Source: Sinohyriopsis cumingii
Taxonomy: Eukaryota; Mollusca; Bivalvia; Unionida; Unionidae
Assembly (NCBI GenBank): GCA_028554795.2
Contig: CM068827.1
Location: 138,886,493 to 138,950,492, forward strand
Length of the DNA stretch: 64,000 nucleotides
Reading direction: 5' to 3'
In this document: in pieces, positions 50,613 through 63,449 of the stretch
Layout: every line of letters begins with the position of its first letter
Position numbering within the stretch: the stretch's first letter is position 1
Position numbers and translations under genes: made by a program
The notes under the pieces: generated by a model
The model's input: the letters and a program-made list of their open reading frames with translations, nothing else
Database searches by the model: none
What the model was told of the DNA's origin: nothing

Positions 50613-50670
50613 GATATACAAATATTGCATCTTTAATAACTGTTAGAAATATTATATTTCGGAAGTAAAT

Positions 50671-51189
50671 TTAGTTATCATCTAATATCAGAGGAATGTA
50701 GGAAAATTCTATCCACGATCCAAATCTATATGAAAATGATGAATTAATTGTTTTTTCTGCAACTTTTCGCACAGAATCACGGTGAATGTCAAAATATTTA
50801 CCAGCAGAATACATCGACTGAAATGTAATCTCTTCACCAGTTTCTACGTTAACTGATTTAACAGCTTTAGGAGGTTTTAAACATCCACCAACATTTCCGC
50901 GTGAAGAATTTTCACTTTGCGTGATCGCTTGAAGATTTTGTATTGAATTATTTAATTTATCTCCGTCAATATGGTCAATAACAAAACCATTCTTTTATTT
51001 GTCCGTGAAAACACTCATACACGAACAGGTGATTTAGATAAATTTTTTTTTGCCCCAGGCCATAAAATGAAGATAACCAGCATTAGTAACAGTACCAACT
51101 GACTTTTTCAATTTACAGTGTCTGATAACACCGTCACAGGATGCCTCCTATTTATCGAAGATTGGGTGCTTCATGAATTGGAAATTCAT
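50671..51189 (-). pseudogene. HNH homing-type nuclease of E2, broken
   Basis: Aligned with E1's 24397-24933 gene: MNFQFMKHPIFDK then stop; later FVIDHIDGDKLNNSIQNLQA and VETGEEITFQSMYSAGKYF. At least two stops and one shift. Confidence 0.7.
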
Positions 51190-51219
51190 ATACTATCATT
51201 TGTCTAAATTAATGTTTGT

Positions 51220-51492
51220 TTAGAAACCTATTAAGATAATCTTTCTCACATTTGATAGCATTATCACTGTTATTTTTTTGTCGTAATGTCGCTTTAGTTC
51301 TCGATAGCGTTTACCGCCACAACGTAAACATAATCTAGTTTTTCCTCGTATACCAACGTTACATTTTCTACATCTAGTTGGTCCATAATTACCTTCACGA
51401 ACAGCTTGCATATGTTCTCCGCAGAATTCATTTCTACATGATTTATTGCAACAAGTCAACGAACCGACTAACATCCATTTGCAATGGTTCAT
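51220..51492 (-). CDS. Cys-rich zinc-binding protein of E2
   Basis: 90 residues from ATG 51492. The Cys pattern matches E1: C4, the CC and C of the second group, CGEH, CRKC, CLRCGGKRYRELKRHYDKK. The last ~15 residues differ because of a frameshift near 51270, so the C-terminus is probably damaged. Divergent from the replicase region. Confidence 0.65.
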   Translation of the reverse strand: MNHCKWMLVGSLTCCNKSCRNEFCGEHMQAVREGNYGPTRCRKCNVGIRGKTRLCLRCGGKRYRELKRHYDKKITVIMLSNVRKIILIGF

Positions 51493-51494
51493 TA

Positions 51495-54400
51495 TTATTT
51501 AGATATTTGTTTAAAATATAATCTGAAATTATTTGACCTTGACGAAGCTGAATATGATATACCTGACGCTGATAAAGCTAAGAAAGAGCTTTTTGACGAT
51601 GGGGCGGTTCATACTTGGTCAACTTGGAAAACTAATTCGGGCGATAATACAATGACCGACGAGCGAACCAAAAGAATAACTGATTATATTTGAGTTAATC
51701 ACAAAGACGAACAATTTATATTTGGAATAAAATTTATCGCACAAATGTCCGACGGAGTTTGGGTTATTCGTGATAAACGTGATCCTATAATCGGAGGGAA
51801 AAACAAATGTTATTTTATCTGCGAGCAGCCGGCACGGATTATTAACTGGCATAGATAAACCATATTATGCTAATTCTTATCCGGCAAGTGCAGCTGTTTA
51901 TGGAATTTATTGGCTAAATAATAAACCAGATGTTAAAAATCTGTCTTTGATGAAAGTATCTTCGGTAATAAATTGTGTAGCTGAGCGAGTAATGGAACAT
52001 TTAAAAAATACAAAACGCGGATCAGGTTTGACCTCGCTACGTTTAACAAAAATAAATACTTGGGCGGAATCGGTTGTTAATGGCGCACCAATAACTGAGG
52101 TCGCTGCGTTATCAAGTAAATTGAAATTTCCAATAACGGTAAAAACGTTATCGGGAGAAATTTTATACGAATCCGCGTATAAATCTCGAGGTGCGTCAAA
52201 CGAAATTGTTGATCATAATTCGCATGCATGGTCATCTGCGGTAACAATATTTCCACGAGATCATATTGTTAAATTTTATCCGGTAGAAAATTCTGTTAAG
52301 AAAGATTCTAAGGAAGAAAAATATTCTGAGGAAGAAAATTCTGCTACAGATAATTCTGCGATGTTTAAATTTATTCACAAAATAAGTAAATCCGATCCGG
52401 TATCGGTGTGGTTATTTTGTAGCGAGGATAAATATTTTCAATTCGTGCGACCTAACGGTGACGTGTATAGAAATAAATTGTTACATGATTCGATGAGTGA
52501 ATTAACAGAAAAATATTCGATAAATTCCGAGCAATTATTAGTTAATTGTTTCACCGTCCCATCTGTTGATGCTCATGCTGCTAGAGAAAAAAACTCGTGG
52601 AAGCCAACTCGAAGTGAATTTCTTAAAGATGTCCAGGAAAGTTGCGTCGAATATGGACATGGCGGATTATGGAACACTAAATATGATCATGAAAATATGA
52701 TATCTGTTGACATGGATGCGTGTTATCCTGGAAGATTTTTAGGATTAGGCGAGTGTACTAAATATTTTGCTAAATTTGGACATCCCTGTAGCGAGATGAC
52801 GCGAGTGGCAATTAATGGTCCGCTACCAGATTTTCTATTAACCGGATTCGCTCATGTCGTATCATTCAAATTTGCTGAAAATTTACATAAACTCTGCTAC
52901 GTTTGGTTTGGTAAACATTTTACATATCAACGATGGGTTCATACGGCGTTGTTAAGATATATGTTAGATTCAGCCATGTTAACGTCGTTGATAGTTAGTG
53001 AAGCAATTATTTCGTATAAAAAACAAACCAACGTCTGGCTGCCAACCGATCACGACGAAAAAACCGCGAAAGATTTAGGTAGAAAAATAATCGGTAAATT
53101 TACTCAAGGTGGCGCCTATGATCACAAACGACATCATTATAGGTTAATCATGGATGATGCTGAATTAGATTTTATAATTGCTGATACCGCATCGAAAGGT
53201 ATATTTTGTAACCGAGAAACTATTTACGTTAACGAAACAAAATTAGGTACCGTAGTTATCTTGACGGAGAATCAACACAATACACTCATTTAAGATCATC
53301 GATGCTTGCTTATGTAAGCATTAATTTACTTTCGATGATAAATAAATTTCCTAATCAGAGTTGCTACTGATTCGTTCTACATCGATGGTAAATGCTCGTC
53401 GATGTTAGAAAATTTAGTTGGTGACGAATGACGAATATCATTATAATACAATGCCAGAAATTTCTTCATCACCATGTGTTCATAATCCGATTTCAAGACA
53501 TAAATTTGTGTACGTGAATGGACCTGATAGTTCAGGTAAAACTACTCGAGTAATCGAATTATTTAAAAATTCTGACTTAATTGTGTTAACGCCAACACAC
53601 AGATTAGCGAAAGAGATGAAACAACGTGGCCTTAATTCCTGTACTTATCACAGTTTTTTCAAATATAGTGGTGGTACTTGAACTTCTTCGCGAATGGGTG
53701 AAAAATATATAAATAAAGTTATTATCTTCGATGAAATTTGTACAGTCCCGCTAGAAACATTAAAATTATTTCTTGATTGGTTGTCATTGAAAAATACCGC
53801 CGTAATAATGTATGGAGATCACGGGCAACCAAATCCGATTGATGGTAAATCACCACATAACTGGCTAAAGAATTTTGTTGATTATTACGAAGAAGTTAAC
53901 ACCGATTATAGATCTCTTGATGAATCACTGAGTTTAAGAAATTAATTCGATTACAACCAAAAAAAATTCAGTGTGACGTTATGAGAAAAGTAATCAACCA
54001 AACATCGATGAAAAATTTGCTAAATTTATGGAGGCCAGATCATTTAATAGTTGCGAGCAGAAAAATAGTTCGTGATAATCTTCAACGAGAATTATTTCAA
54101 CTACAATGTAAGAAATTTCCGTTATTGCCGGCACCGTTATGTTATCGACCAGTAGATACTCGACGACAAAATATTTACGTTGATGTACCGGGGAGGGGAA
54201 AAAAGAATTTAGTATTAAATGATATTGTTGCTGTTGATATTAATCTCGTCGAAGAAGCGTTAAATGCAGAAAAATCTCCTTGGAAATTAGGATATGCTAT
54301 GACGATTCACTCGTGACAGGGATTAACTATAGATACTCATGTTTGGATTGTTGATGATCGCATAGAATGGTCAAATTTAATTTATTTAGCCGTATCTAGA

Positions 54401-54731
54401 GTTAGAAAATTATCTCAGCTACGACGAATTGCTTTAGATGCAACGATAATCAACAACGAAATGTGTGAAAATATGATTAAGAAAAAATTATCTAGTTACG
54501 AACGTTACGACAGAAAAAATAATTACAAATTTGACCTAGATGTTAACGATGTAATACTTATGAAGAAACAACAAAACAATCACTGTGCGATTTGTAATTG
54601 TACGATGTCATGGAGATATAAAAAAAAATGATCCCCGACAATTTACTGTCGACAGAAAAAATAATAATCTCGGTCATACATGAGAAAATGTCACGTTGGC
54701 GTGTTTAGAATGCAACAGACGTGTTATTTAA
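51495..54731 (+). pseudogene. Replicase of E2 (polymerase-SF1 helicase-HNH), multiply broken
   Basis: Pieces at 51495-51693, 51947-53293, 53418-53681, 53694-53945, 53981-54316 and on to 54731 align in order with E1. Motif A SVDMDACYPGRF, motif-B-like IGKFTQGGAYDH, motif C VATDSFYID (around 53360, after a shift), Walker A GPDSSGKT (second Gly changed to Asp and third to Ser), GDHGQ, TIHS followed by TGA in place of CAG, and AVSRVR are seen. The HNH module CAICN, with CLECNRR at the end, follows in frame until a poly-A shift near 54625. The last bases overlap the integrase end. Confidence 0.8.
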
Positions 54732-55676
54732 GTGATTTAGGTGGTAACTGAGTATCAGCGGGAATTATTTGTAATTCTTCGCGAGTAAATCCACGTTGAG
54801 GAGCTAACGAATCAAGAACATAAATTGCAGGTCTTCCTGTTGACCTTGTTACGGTAGATATTTTATGTGATGTTACGCTCCATATAGGATCAGTTGCTCT
54901 TTTTCTGCCCCCTTCAGCCTCACCAGGTTTATATAAATACCTAACGATGATACTACCTAAAACAGGATGTGTTGAAAAATCACGCCGTTTTATTGGTATA
55001 ATTGTTTTTGTAATTGCAATTGCTGGTCTCATTTTTATTGTTCGTGTTATTTCATTATTAATTGCGTTAATTACGTCTGGTAATCTTACGACCCACTCTT
55101 GAGATCGCTCATCAGAGATAAATTCTCTCACATATTGATATCCAAATAATCGCTCAGCAAGTGTTTTATTGAATCGCTCAACAATCGCTTGATCTCGGTG
55201 AATTCCAGTGTGACCGCGCCGTATATTTGTATTATTTTTTTTTCATCAACGATGAAACAGCACCAAGAAATTCTCTTCCCGGATCAACCTGAAGTAAATT
55301 TGGCCAAGTTAGAGGTCCTTGTTGATAAATTCAGTTAAATGCATTTGCAACCTCATTAGCTGTTTTAGTTGCTAGCGGTTCCGCTTCTTCGTATCTGCTA
55401 GCGATATCAACAACCGTCAACACATATTTGTAAGTTTTACCGTCAACGGTGTGATGTGGAAGAAACATAATATCAGCCTGATGAACCTCGTTAGGTACGC
55501 TAACGTCAAAGTGTGCGTGTTCAATTTTCTTAGGCGGAGGAAGATAAATTTGCCAAACAGCTTGTTTAGATAACCATGATGCCGTCACGGGAATTTTTAC
55601 ATGAGCAGCTTTTGCAAGTTTATTAATTGCTGCTTTACCTCGCCAAAATCCCCGCGGAGAATAATAAATTGACTAT
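54724..55676 (-). pseudogene. DD35E integrase of E2, broken
   Basis: Minus-strand pieces 55331-55676 (HQADIMFLPHHTVDGKTYKY, first Asp) and 54724-55131 (C-terminal half, VRYLYKPGEAEGG), with shifted remains of the second Asp region (VDPGREFLG) and an ERFNKTLAERLFGYQY-like Glu region between. Start codon lost. It lacks the palindrome-derived residues of E1. Confidence 0.75.
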
Positions 55677-55680
55677 ATTA

Positions 55681-56052
55681 TTAATTACCAGCACCGAACA
55701 CTAATTTACCTTTCATCGCGGTATTAATTAACCAACTAGCTAATCTTTCCATGATAGATTTATTAGGGATAGAATTTAACGCGTGAATTAAATTTACGTC
55801 CGTGAGATGCCTTTGTTGTAAATCACCACTTCGATAAGCAATATCGTGAATAAGACACGCATCATCGATAGCATTTACTGGTTCTTCGTTTGGATTTGGT
55901 TTATTATCGCTATCAAGCCTAATATCTAATCGAGTACCAGGACCACCATAATTATATCCAGGAAGATGTTTTTCTCCAGGATATTTTTCCCAAGGAGTAC
56001 CAGGTAATCTAGTTAATTTTGCTGCGATATCACCACCGTGTTTCTTTTTTTT
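55681..56052 (-). CDS. Phospholipase A2-like domain of E2
   Basis: Open minus-strand segment with LPGTPWEKYPGEKHLPGYNY, GGPGTRLDIRLD, DACLIHDIAYRS and a C-terminal FGAGN. The His-Asp catalytic pair is kept; the loop Cys of E1 is Gly here. No ATG; a TAA (56053-56055) separates it in frame from the DUF5679-like gene, next to an A10 run. Confidence 0.65.
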   Translation of the reverse strand, partial: KKKKHGGDIAAKLTRLPGTPWEKYPGEKHLPGYNYGGPGTRLDIRLDSDNKPNPNEEPVNAIDDACLIHDIAYRSGDLQQRHLTDVNLIHALNSIPNKSIMERLASWLINTAMKGKLVFGAGN

Positions 56053-56202
56053 TTAGATATGTCCAGACGAAATAAATCTAAATTTCTTTGTGCAACATAT
56101 TGCACATAAACCTGTCATTGCTTGCCTATTATTACGCGCCGTAACTTTAGTTAACTCTGTTGTTGGAGTACGTGAACGACATTTTACACAATATAAATCC
56201 AT
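56053..56202 (-). CDS. DUF5679-like zinc ribbon of E2
   Basis: 49 residues: MDLYCVKCRSRTPTTELT, then GLCAICCTKKFRF, with four ribbon cysteines. It ends at TAA just before the A10 run. Start is 15 bases from the divergent ATPase ATG. Confidence 0.65.
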   Translation of the reverse strand: MDLYCVKCRSRTPTTELTKVTARNNRQAMTGLCAICCTKKFRFISSGHI

Positions 56203-56217
56203 GAATATTATTATATC

Positions 56218-56877
56218 ATGAATGTAATTGATTTTTCAGCCACAAAAAAAAAACGTTAGCACGTTAAACATCACGCCCCGTTACCAAATTCGATTAGAAT
56301 GATAATAATAGGACCATCAGGATCTGGTAAAACTCAGTTATTGTTTAATTTGATAATGCGGTGGTTAAAATGGGATAAATTGTATTTAGTTGCACCATCT
56401 GTCGATGATCAGCGATGTTATCAGGTACTAAAAGAATTTAACGAGAACGCATCCGAGATAAGCGATAATATTATTGAATTTATCACAGATATCAATGATG
56501 CACCATCTGTAGAAGATCTTGACGGAGAAATAAATAATTTAGTCGTATACGACGACGTTATGTTAGACAAACAAGAAAATACAGCTAGGATATTTTCTCG
56601 CGGCAGACATAAAAACAGAGACGTTATTTATGTAACTCAGCGATATACACAGATTCCCAAAGTAATTAGAGATAATTGTAACATTTTGGCGGTATTTAAC
56701 GGCGTTGACACGCACACGCTAATAAATATTCATCAAACATGGTGCAACGGTGACATGGATATTGTTAAGTTTAAAAATTTATTTAGTCGTGCTCAATCAA
56801 CTCCACACGGATTTATAACGATAAATTTACATGATCCACGATCACGATATCGAGTTGGTCTCGACCAAATATTTTAA
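56218..56877 (+). pseudogene. Packaging ATPase of E2, single nonsense codon
   Basis: ATG 56218, VIDFSATKKKR, then TAG at 56257-56259, then open to 56877 with Walker A GPSGSGKT, Walker B NLVVYDDVM and YVTQRY. If a downstream Met (56299) were used, the conserved strand before Walker A would be lost. The 3' end lies in the right TIR, as in E1. Confidence 0.8.
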
Positions 56878-57061
56878 ATTTTTTGCTCATGTACAGCAGC
56901 AGTGAGGGTGAGTACCTATAAGATGTCACATAGGTCGGCTGGATCAAAAATAAAACCCCGTAGTAGCTTTTAATTTTGAAAATAAAGGTTTCTAAAATAA
57001 TTATTTCGTAGGAGCCTTCATATGTGGAAAATAACCTGGTCTGTTCGCCCTCACTGCTGCT
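56859..57061 (-). repeat. E2 right terminal inverted repeat
   Basis: Reverse complement of 41680-41883 with several mismatches and small indels; ends CTGCTGCT. Confidence 0.9.
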
Positions 57062-57068
57062 TACTTAT
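57062..57068. repeat. E2 target-site duplication, right copy
   Basis: TACTTAT, matching 41673-41679. Confidence 0.75.
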
Positions 57069-58155
57069 ATATACATAATAGATTTTTGCCATTTATTTCA
57101 TAGTACATTTATTTATATAACATTTTTGCTGTTTGGTAAAGTGCTACATAAACGGGAAAGGTGAGATTTATTATGTAAATTAACCATGAACACATGGAAA
57201 GACCTAGGTTTACAATTTATGATTAAAACTCAAATATCTACACAATATACATAGACGTAAAATCTAAAAACTTCAATATCTTGGAAACCAGTTGTTGTAA
57301 CTGTCATATCTTAATTTCAGTACATCAAAATCAATAATAAATAGCACGTTAGTAGTACGTATATCTGGGGGTTTATGGCGCAGTGACTCTATATTTCACT
57401 CAAACAAGTACAAAGTCGCCATTATTGTCATCCCAAGGACACTACCTACGACCAACCTCGGTAAAAGGTTTTCGATGAGAAGATCCTTAATCGTGACAAT
57501 AATTTTGGTAATTCATCGCGAATATACTTGTTTGGGTGAACAATAGGGTTATTTCGTCAGAAACACCCAGATATACTTAATACTATTAGTGCTATCATCG
57601 GATTCATTTTTATAAAGTTTAGATAAAATTTATATTTGATTGTTAGACTTGGTTGATATTTTTATTATACGAAATTTATACTTATCAAGTTCAGCTTTAC
57701 TATCGCGAACACATTCTACTTGATATCGCCGCTATTGTAAGTTTTTGTATTTACTGATTCTCACTGGCAAGGTGTCAGTCAACATATAATGTCAGTGATT
57801 CGGAATTCTTGTATTAAATCATCCATATGGTATTTAGCTCCACGCACGTAAGATCGTATTTGAACAAGCAATTTTTTAAATATAAATTGTGATAGCGGTT
57901 TTGCATACTTTTTTCTCCTCAAATCTTGGCTCTATTCTTTTACACGCTGCTGTCAACGAGACACCAACACCAGATATCATCAGCAAGAAATGATTTAATG
58001 AAGCTCCACTAGAAACGATACCAGAGCCTGTTAGCAGCAGTGGAATATAAGAAAATTATTCGCAAGATTTTTACATGGTATTTGTAACATAGTTTTACAC
58101 TCCAAATTTTCTTGCGATAAAACTTGTAGTATTGCATTCGAGCATCAAGTTATTT
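57069..58155. other. Non-coding stretch right of E2
   Basis: No supported gene. The later part may belong to E3, but no inverted repeat could be identified. Confidence 0.4.
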
Positions 58156-58539
58156 TTATTTTGAAATATCTTCTGATACACGATTGAAGTTTATCATAAT
58201 ATATCCATTTTTATTAAGATTTCCTAATACTTTCTTTGTTTTGATATTTCGAACAATCCCTTTATCCGATGCCTCATAAGGATCAAATACCGGTGGAGGT
58301 TTAATATTTTGTTGTTGCAAACTTAAATTTGCAATATTATTATCAGTTACTTCTCCATTAACTTGAAAAACTCGCACTCCAACTGGAATATATCCGCAGA
58401 ACAACGTGTATATAAAATCTTTAATAAATATTAATGTATATTCAGTATCTGTTTCAGCATTTACTTTTATTTTATATCCTGCTGATGTTATTTTATCAAA
58501 CGTGGATTTAGTTTTAATATTAATCACCGAACCTAGCAT
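58156..58539 (-). pseudogene. HNH/NUMOD nuclease remnant of E3
   Basis: 127 residues on the minus strand: an HNH-core-like VRVFQVNGEVTDNNIANLSL, where the expected HH/DH is changed to FQ, then a NUMOD4-like YEASDKGIVRNIKTKKVLGN. Loss of the catalytic His pair suggests it is inactive. Probably part of the degraded element that also holds the PolB at 58709. Confidence 0.55.
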
Positions 58540-58708
58540 GTTGCCGGCATATCCGTTATCCTTTGGATGTACGTTATACTACTCCATTTCGTTTAAATTT
58601 ATCATTAGATCTTTAGATCTTATTTTTTCTGACATTATTATATAGAATTGCTAATCTCTAATTGTACTTATTCTGATGCCTTATTAAAAATTTGTAAAAC
58701 TTATCTGT

Positions 58709-60620
58709 ATGATGTTGAAATTGCGCGATATTGCTAAACAAAATATGATTCAATCACCGACTAAAATTGCGACGGCTTTTGTTGGATTCGATAACAGTTA
58801 TCAGTTCGACAATCAACAGGTTCTAAGAAACTTTTCATCGAAGAATCTGTTTCATTTAGTCGTAACAACAATTAAACGAGAACTCGATAAACATAAGAGT
58901 CTAAAGATTCTGGTAAAATATAATGTAATATTATCAAAGTTACATGCAACGTTACACGGTGATGTCGACGAAGATATTGCTGATCCTTATAGTACTACGA
59001 AATCTAATCCCGTTTTACTTGGAACTAATCTTGCCGCGCTAGCGGATGAAATTCATCAAGAAATCCAAAGCAAGGTAAAATAATTCGGCATCAGGTTCCG
59101 GATGGAAGTTTGAATCTATTTCCGAGATTTTGTTTTACACAATGAAATATAATGTGTTACGAGATAGCTCGTATGTTGATCTACCAACGAAAATCGAAAA
59201 CAAAAAATGTTGTACTAATGTAAAAAGAACGGTGATGATATGTTATCAATGGGAATTGCTGTCCGCGCTGTATCATTCAGACAGAGATACTGATCGTGTC
59301 AACAAATTTATTCCACATATTTCAAGTTTAAACTTCTCCAAGATTAATTTTTTCCGCAGCTGAAAATCAGATACCAAACTTCGAGCAACAAAATAATAAT
59401 TCCATAAACGTATTTGGCTTTAATGAACAATATCAGAGTTATAAGATATATATTTGAGCAACGGTATCTAAAAAAACAATCTTTTGTTTTATAAATTACG
59501 TGTGGATTAAGAACTCTAACGGACTGGTTGGAAAACAATCCAGCAAACATAAAGCTTAAAAACATTTTTGATGTAGATGCTTGCATGGTTGTGTTGGCGA
59601 AAAAGAATTACAAAAAACATTGACAGCATTATTCAGAAGTACAACGAATAACCATGCCCGAAAAGGGTGAAAATATATTGCAGTTTAAAAATTTCAGCCA
59701 CAAGATGAAAGTTCCTTTTGTAATTTACGCTCATTTCGAATGTATTTTGCGGCCAGTACTTGTCGTTGAAAAAACCCTGATCGATTAAGTACAAAGAAAA
59801 CCCAGAACCGTGCTCCGTGTAGAGTTGCACATAAGGTAGTATGTGGGGTTGATCCAAGTTATCAAAAAGGATTAAGATTTATCGCAAATCCAACGAGAAT
59901 TCGCCGGATCGAGCAGTTCAGTTTCTCAAGCAGCTTATCAACGAAGCAGGTTATATTTCAAATAGAATTAAAAAGAAATACGGCTATGAAACAATTAACT
60001 CAAAAACAAGAAGCTGACTTCGTTTCAGCAGATTTATGTCATTTGTTAGTCACCGCTGAACGACGACCGAGTTAAAGATTATTGTCATTAACTGGCAAAT
60101 ATCGCAGAGCAGCTCACGATAGCTGTAGTCTTCATTACAAGGTACCTAATGTATTCCTGTTGTTTTACATAATTTCTGTGGATATGATTCTCACATCATC
60201 GGTGATCCAGAAATTCGAGAGCTTTTAAAGCTAAATACTACTACTACTACTACTACTAGTACTACTACTACTAATACTACTACTACTAATAATAATAATA
60301 ATAATAATATAAAATGTATTCCAAACAATTTTGAGAAGTGTATGTCTGTAACGTTAGGAAAATTAAGATTGATAATCTACAGTTTATGGCAGCAAGTCTA
60401 GACGAACTTTTACGCGGTTGTGATACAATCCATAACTTAACAAATCATTTCGGTTATCAAGCCAGTTTGATAACACAGAAAGGAGAATTAAAGAATATTT
60501 CCTTACTAATATCTTGATGATTGGTTTAAGTTAGACGATAATCATGTGCCCAGCAAGGATAAGTTTTACTCGCAACTTAAGAAAGATATGCCATGTAGAC
60601 CTATGACAAGTGGCTTCCGA
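58709..60620 (+). pseudogene. Conventional protein-primed Polinton PolB, truncated pseudogene (E3)
   Basis: Plus-strand pieces in order: an N-terminal helical part (58709-59083, ending ADEIHQEIQSK), GSGWKFESIS in a shifted frame, LRDSSYVDLPTKIENKKCCT (59130-59363), VPFVIYAHFECIL (exonuclease Exo I; 59655 onward, the Asp of DFE changed to His), RVKDYCHLTGKYRRAAHDSC, then CMSVTLGKLRLI and DKFYSQLKKDMPC in shifting frames. These are the hallmarks of Polinton/adintovirus pPolB. The palm motifs are absent: the copy ends at ~60620 where DIRS-like sequence begins. An ACT/AAT microsatellite (60237-60310) interrupts it. Confidence 0.75.
60237..60310. repeat. (ACT)n(AAT)n microsatellite
   Basis: ACTACTACT and AATAATAAT trinucleotide runs inside the PolB relic. 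Confidence 0.95.
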
Positions 60621-61900
60621 TGGATTCAGTTTCAGCGCACCTCCTTCGTCCACGGTTCTCTCCGCTACAAACGTGTCATACGTCACCCGGTCTTCGACCT
60701 AAGCGCATTCATTAAACTCATTTAGGCCCCTTGTTTCACGAAGGAACACACGATGCGTTATAAATACCGTCCAGTAGGGAGACTATGCAATCACTGTAGA
60801 CTTGAAAAAGGCATGACTTCACGTACCCACTCATAGGGCTTCCTGGATGTCCCTGTGATTCGCATACAAAGACTAAATTAAGTACAAACATCAGGAGACT
60901 TGTATCTTGAAGTAAAACATTATATCCCGTATTACTCTCCTTTGCCTCAGTTTACCTCGTACCTTATCAACATGTTGGTCACATAGGTCTGGAGTTCAAC
61001 ACTCAAGTACACGAATATGTCTCTCTCAGGAAGGAAAATTTGAATTAGTACAAGGGTAGCTTCCTTGCTTGTACGGGACAATCCACCCGCCAGAGAATTT
61101 CTTCGGCTGCTCGGTTTGCTCACTGCTCCAGTAAAAATCTTGGTCCTAGGTCGCCTTCTTATGTTCCCATTACAATGCTTCTGTTGCCCAAATGGTACCC
61201 GAACCTTTGCCCGTTAGACCAACTTTTCACAATCTTCCCAGTGAGGTTCTATCTCGAAGATGGGGAAACTTCACTTAACTCATGTCGGGATACTTCAGCA
61301 AGCACATCCTCCGGAAATCACAATCAGGTTGGTTTCAGAAGAATCTGCATGGGAATGGAGTTCTATTTCTGTTCAGCAACTCCTCTGTGGTGACGTATCT
61401 CAAATGGCAAATGTGGAACCAAATATCCAGACCTTTGCATTTGTGTTTGAGATTTTATAAAGTGGTGTCTTCAACGACAACTGATGTCCACGTTCGTCAT
61501 TGTCCAGGCCAGCTAAATGTAATAGAGGACTTGTCATGGAAGAGTCAAATAATGCAAAACGGAATGATCTCTTTATCACTCTGTATTCACTCAATATGTG
61601 CGGGATGGGATCGACCAATGACGAACCTTTTGTGACAAGGTGGAATGGCAAACTCTCAACCTTTGTCCCTCCAGTTCCAGATCCGAGGGCCCGGGCAGTC
61701 GATTCCGTTTCAATAGATTGGAACTGCATGGACGTATACGGTTACAGTTCAACACCTCTGATTCTGAAGGTATCAAATGTGATGTAAAAGGCAAAAACAT
61801 CGGAGTGATGCCTCATCTTCATTGCCCCACTTAAGTAGGAAACGTTTTGAATGAACTACGTCATCAGTATCGCAACAGAATCTCCAGGAAATCGAGATAT
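60621..61900 (+). mobile_element. DIRS-like retrotransposon fragment, decayed
   Basis: A plus-strand segment near 60780-60880 reads GDYAITVDLKKA.LHVPTHRA, a reverse-transcriptase motif-A region. Near 61500-61787 TRWNGKLSTFVPPVPDPRAR followed by AVDSVSIDWN is the end of the RNase H region typical of DIRS-like elements in invertebrates and fish. Many stops and frame changes. No split repeats or tyrosine recombinase could be read. Confidence 0.6.
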
Positions 61901-63449
61901 TCCCTCATCCACTCAAACAAACAACCACTACAGCAGGTTTTCTTCTCAACCCAGAGTTGCTCAACCTGCACATCTGGATCTTGTTAAATAAGCTTTCAGG
62001 GACAATTTGTCTCACAACCAGTGGTGGTTACATCGCTCAAGCGAAATGACCATCCACTTCAAAGATGTTTGGAGATAAATGGAATATCTTCATGCGGTGG
62101 TGTGCACAAGAACGCTTATGCCACTGCAGTTATGAACAACTCAATAACTAACTTCCTATTTTGACAAGAAAAAGTTACCCATGGGGGAGAGTGTGCCGAG
62201 CAAAAAGAATTTTACCTTAGAAAAAGCCTATTAAAATAATAAACAGACGTGAAAATGACAATATCATAGAACGTTTAACTCGCAGTTACATATCATATGA
62301 TCAGAGAATAAGCCAATGTACAAGTTGGCTGTTTGGCAAGATTGTTTTAAATAAGCATGGTGGGATGAATTATATGTTTGACAAAGTAAATGCTTGTTTT
62401 TTTTTTCTTCTTCTATACCATAAAAAGGTTTCAGTCTACATACGATTATTTTATAATGTATACAACTCATTTGATATGACGACTGAAGATGGATCAAGTC
62501 TAAAACCAAAACTAAAATCGTGATAGTATAAGGAACGACCGATACCACACAGATACGCAAAGTCAAATAATAATACAGAGATGATGAAGGCAGAAAAAAA
62601 TTATGGTGACTATGAAAGTTCAGTGTCATTCATTATGTACAAAAACGTTCTTGTTTGGCCAAGTCTCAACACTTGCTGGTAAATAATTTAAGATGAGCAA
62701 ATGTTCAACAAATATAATGGATGAAACAAATACCTGTTCGAATACCAGGTGACTGTTATATCATACCAATTGAGTTTTATAAGTGAATTTGAAATTACCA
62801 TTACACGTGCATAGCTTATTCTATGAAAAGAATGAGTTACCTCCCTTATAAAAGAACTCTGAAAAATAATTACAAGGGTACAAAACCCCAATTGTGCCTA
62901 AATTACTGTCCACATTCGCTGCATAATCTATAAGCATTGCTATCAATAAGATTTAAAATTACAAAAGTGAAGTTATTTTGTTCGAACAGCAAGTCTGTCT
63001 AAAATCATATATATAAATGAGACGACAATCTTTAAACAGTCTTGAGAAAGACTTCATGAACAATGCCGTATTCGACAATCAAATAGAAAACAGCAGAGAC
63101 ATGACAAATTTTAAACTATACACAAATGAAAATAAAATTTGATAAGTTCCAAAAAGATATTTACCAGGAGAATAATTTTCTCAATTAATTGCTAGTCAAA
63201 CTAAAACGCAAGAAATTAAACTAAACACGTATCTGTGTGTTTCTGTGTGTTGGGGATTGTTAAGGTAGAGGTGCTTTACTTGCGTTATCCAAGTTGGTGG
63301 TGTACCTCTTCTATTATTATGAATTAGAGCCTAAATAAGACACTAATATTAATGTATTAGCAACCGGCAAAGAGTTTCTGTACATCTAGCTAGTTTGAAA
63401 CAATAAAAATTTAAAGAGGTAGGAAAGATAACATAACACTTTACAGTAC
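61901..63449. other. Non-coding stretch
   Basis: AT-rich, no supported exon, RNA or mobile element. Confidence 0.5.

Larger units (their letters stand above)
41680..57061 (+). mobile_element. Element E2: diverged, decaying Polinton-type element related to E1
   Basis: A 15.4-kb unit with ~204-bp inverted repeats starting AGCAGCAG, same gene order and orientation as E1. The capsid, P152 and protease genes are intact. The replicase, integrase, penton-like, fibre, P344 and ATPase genes carry frameshifts or stops. AT content is higher than in E1 and protein identity is moderate, so E2 is a different lineage or an older copy, not a recent duplicate of E1. Differences: two fibre genes, no E1 structured block, HNH fused to the replicase. 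Confidence 0.9.
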
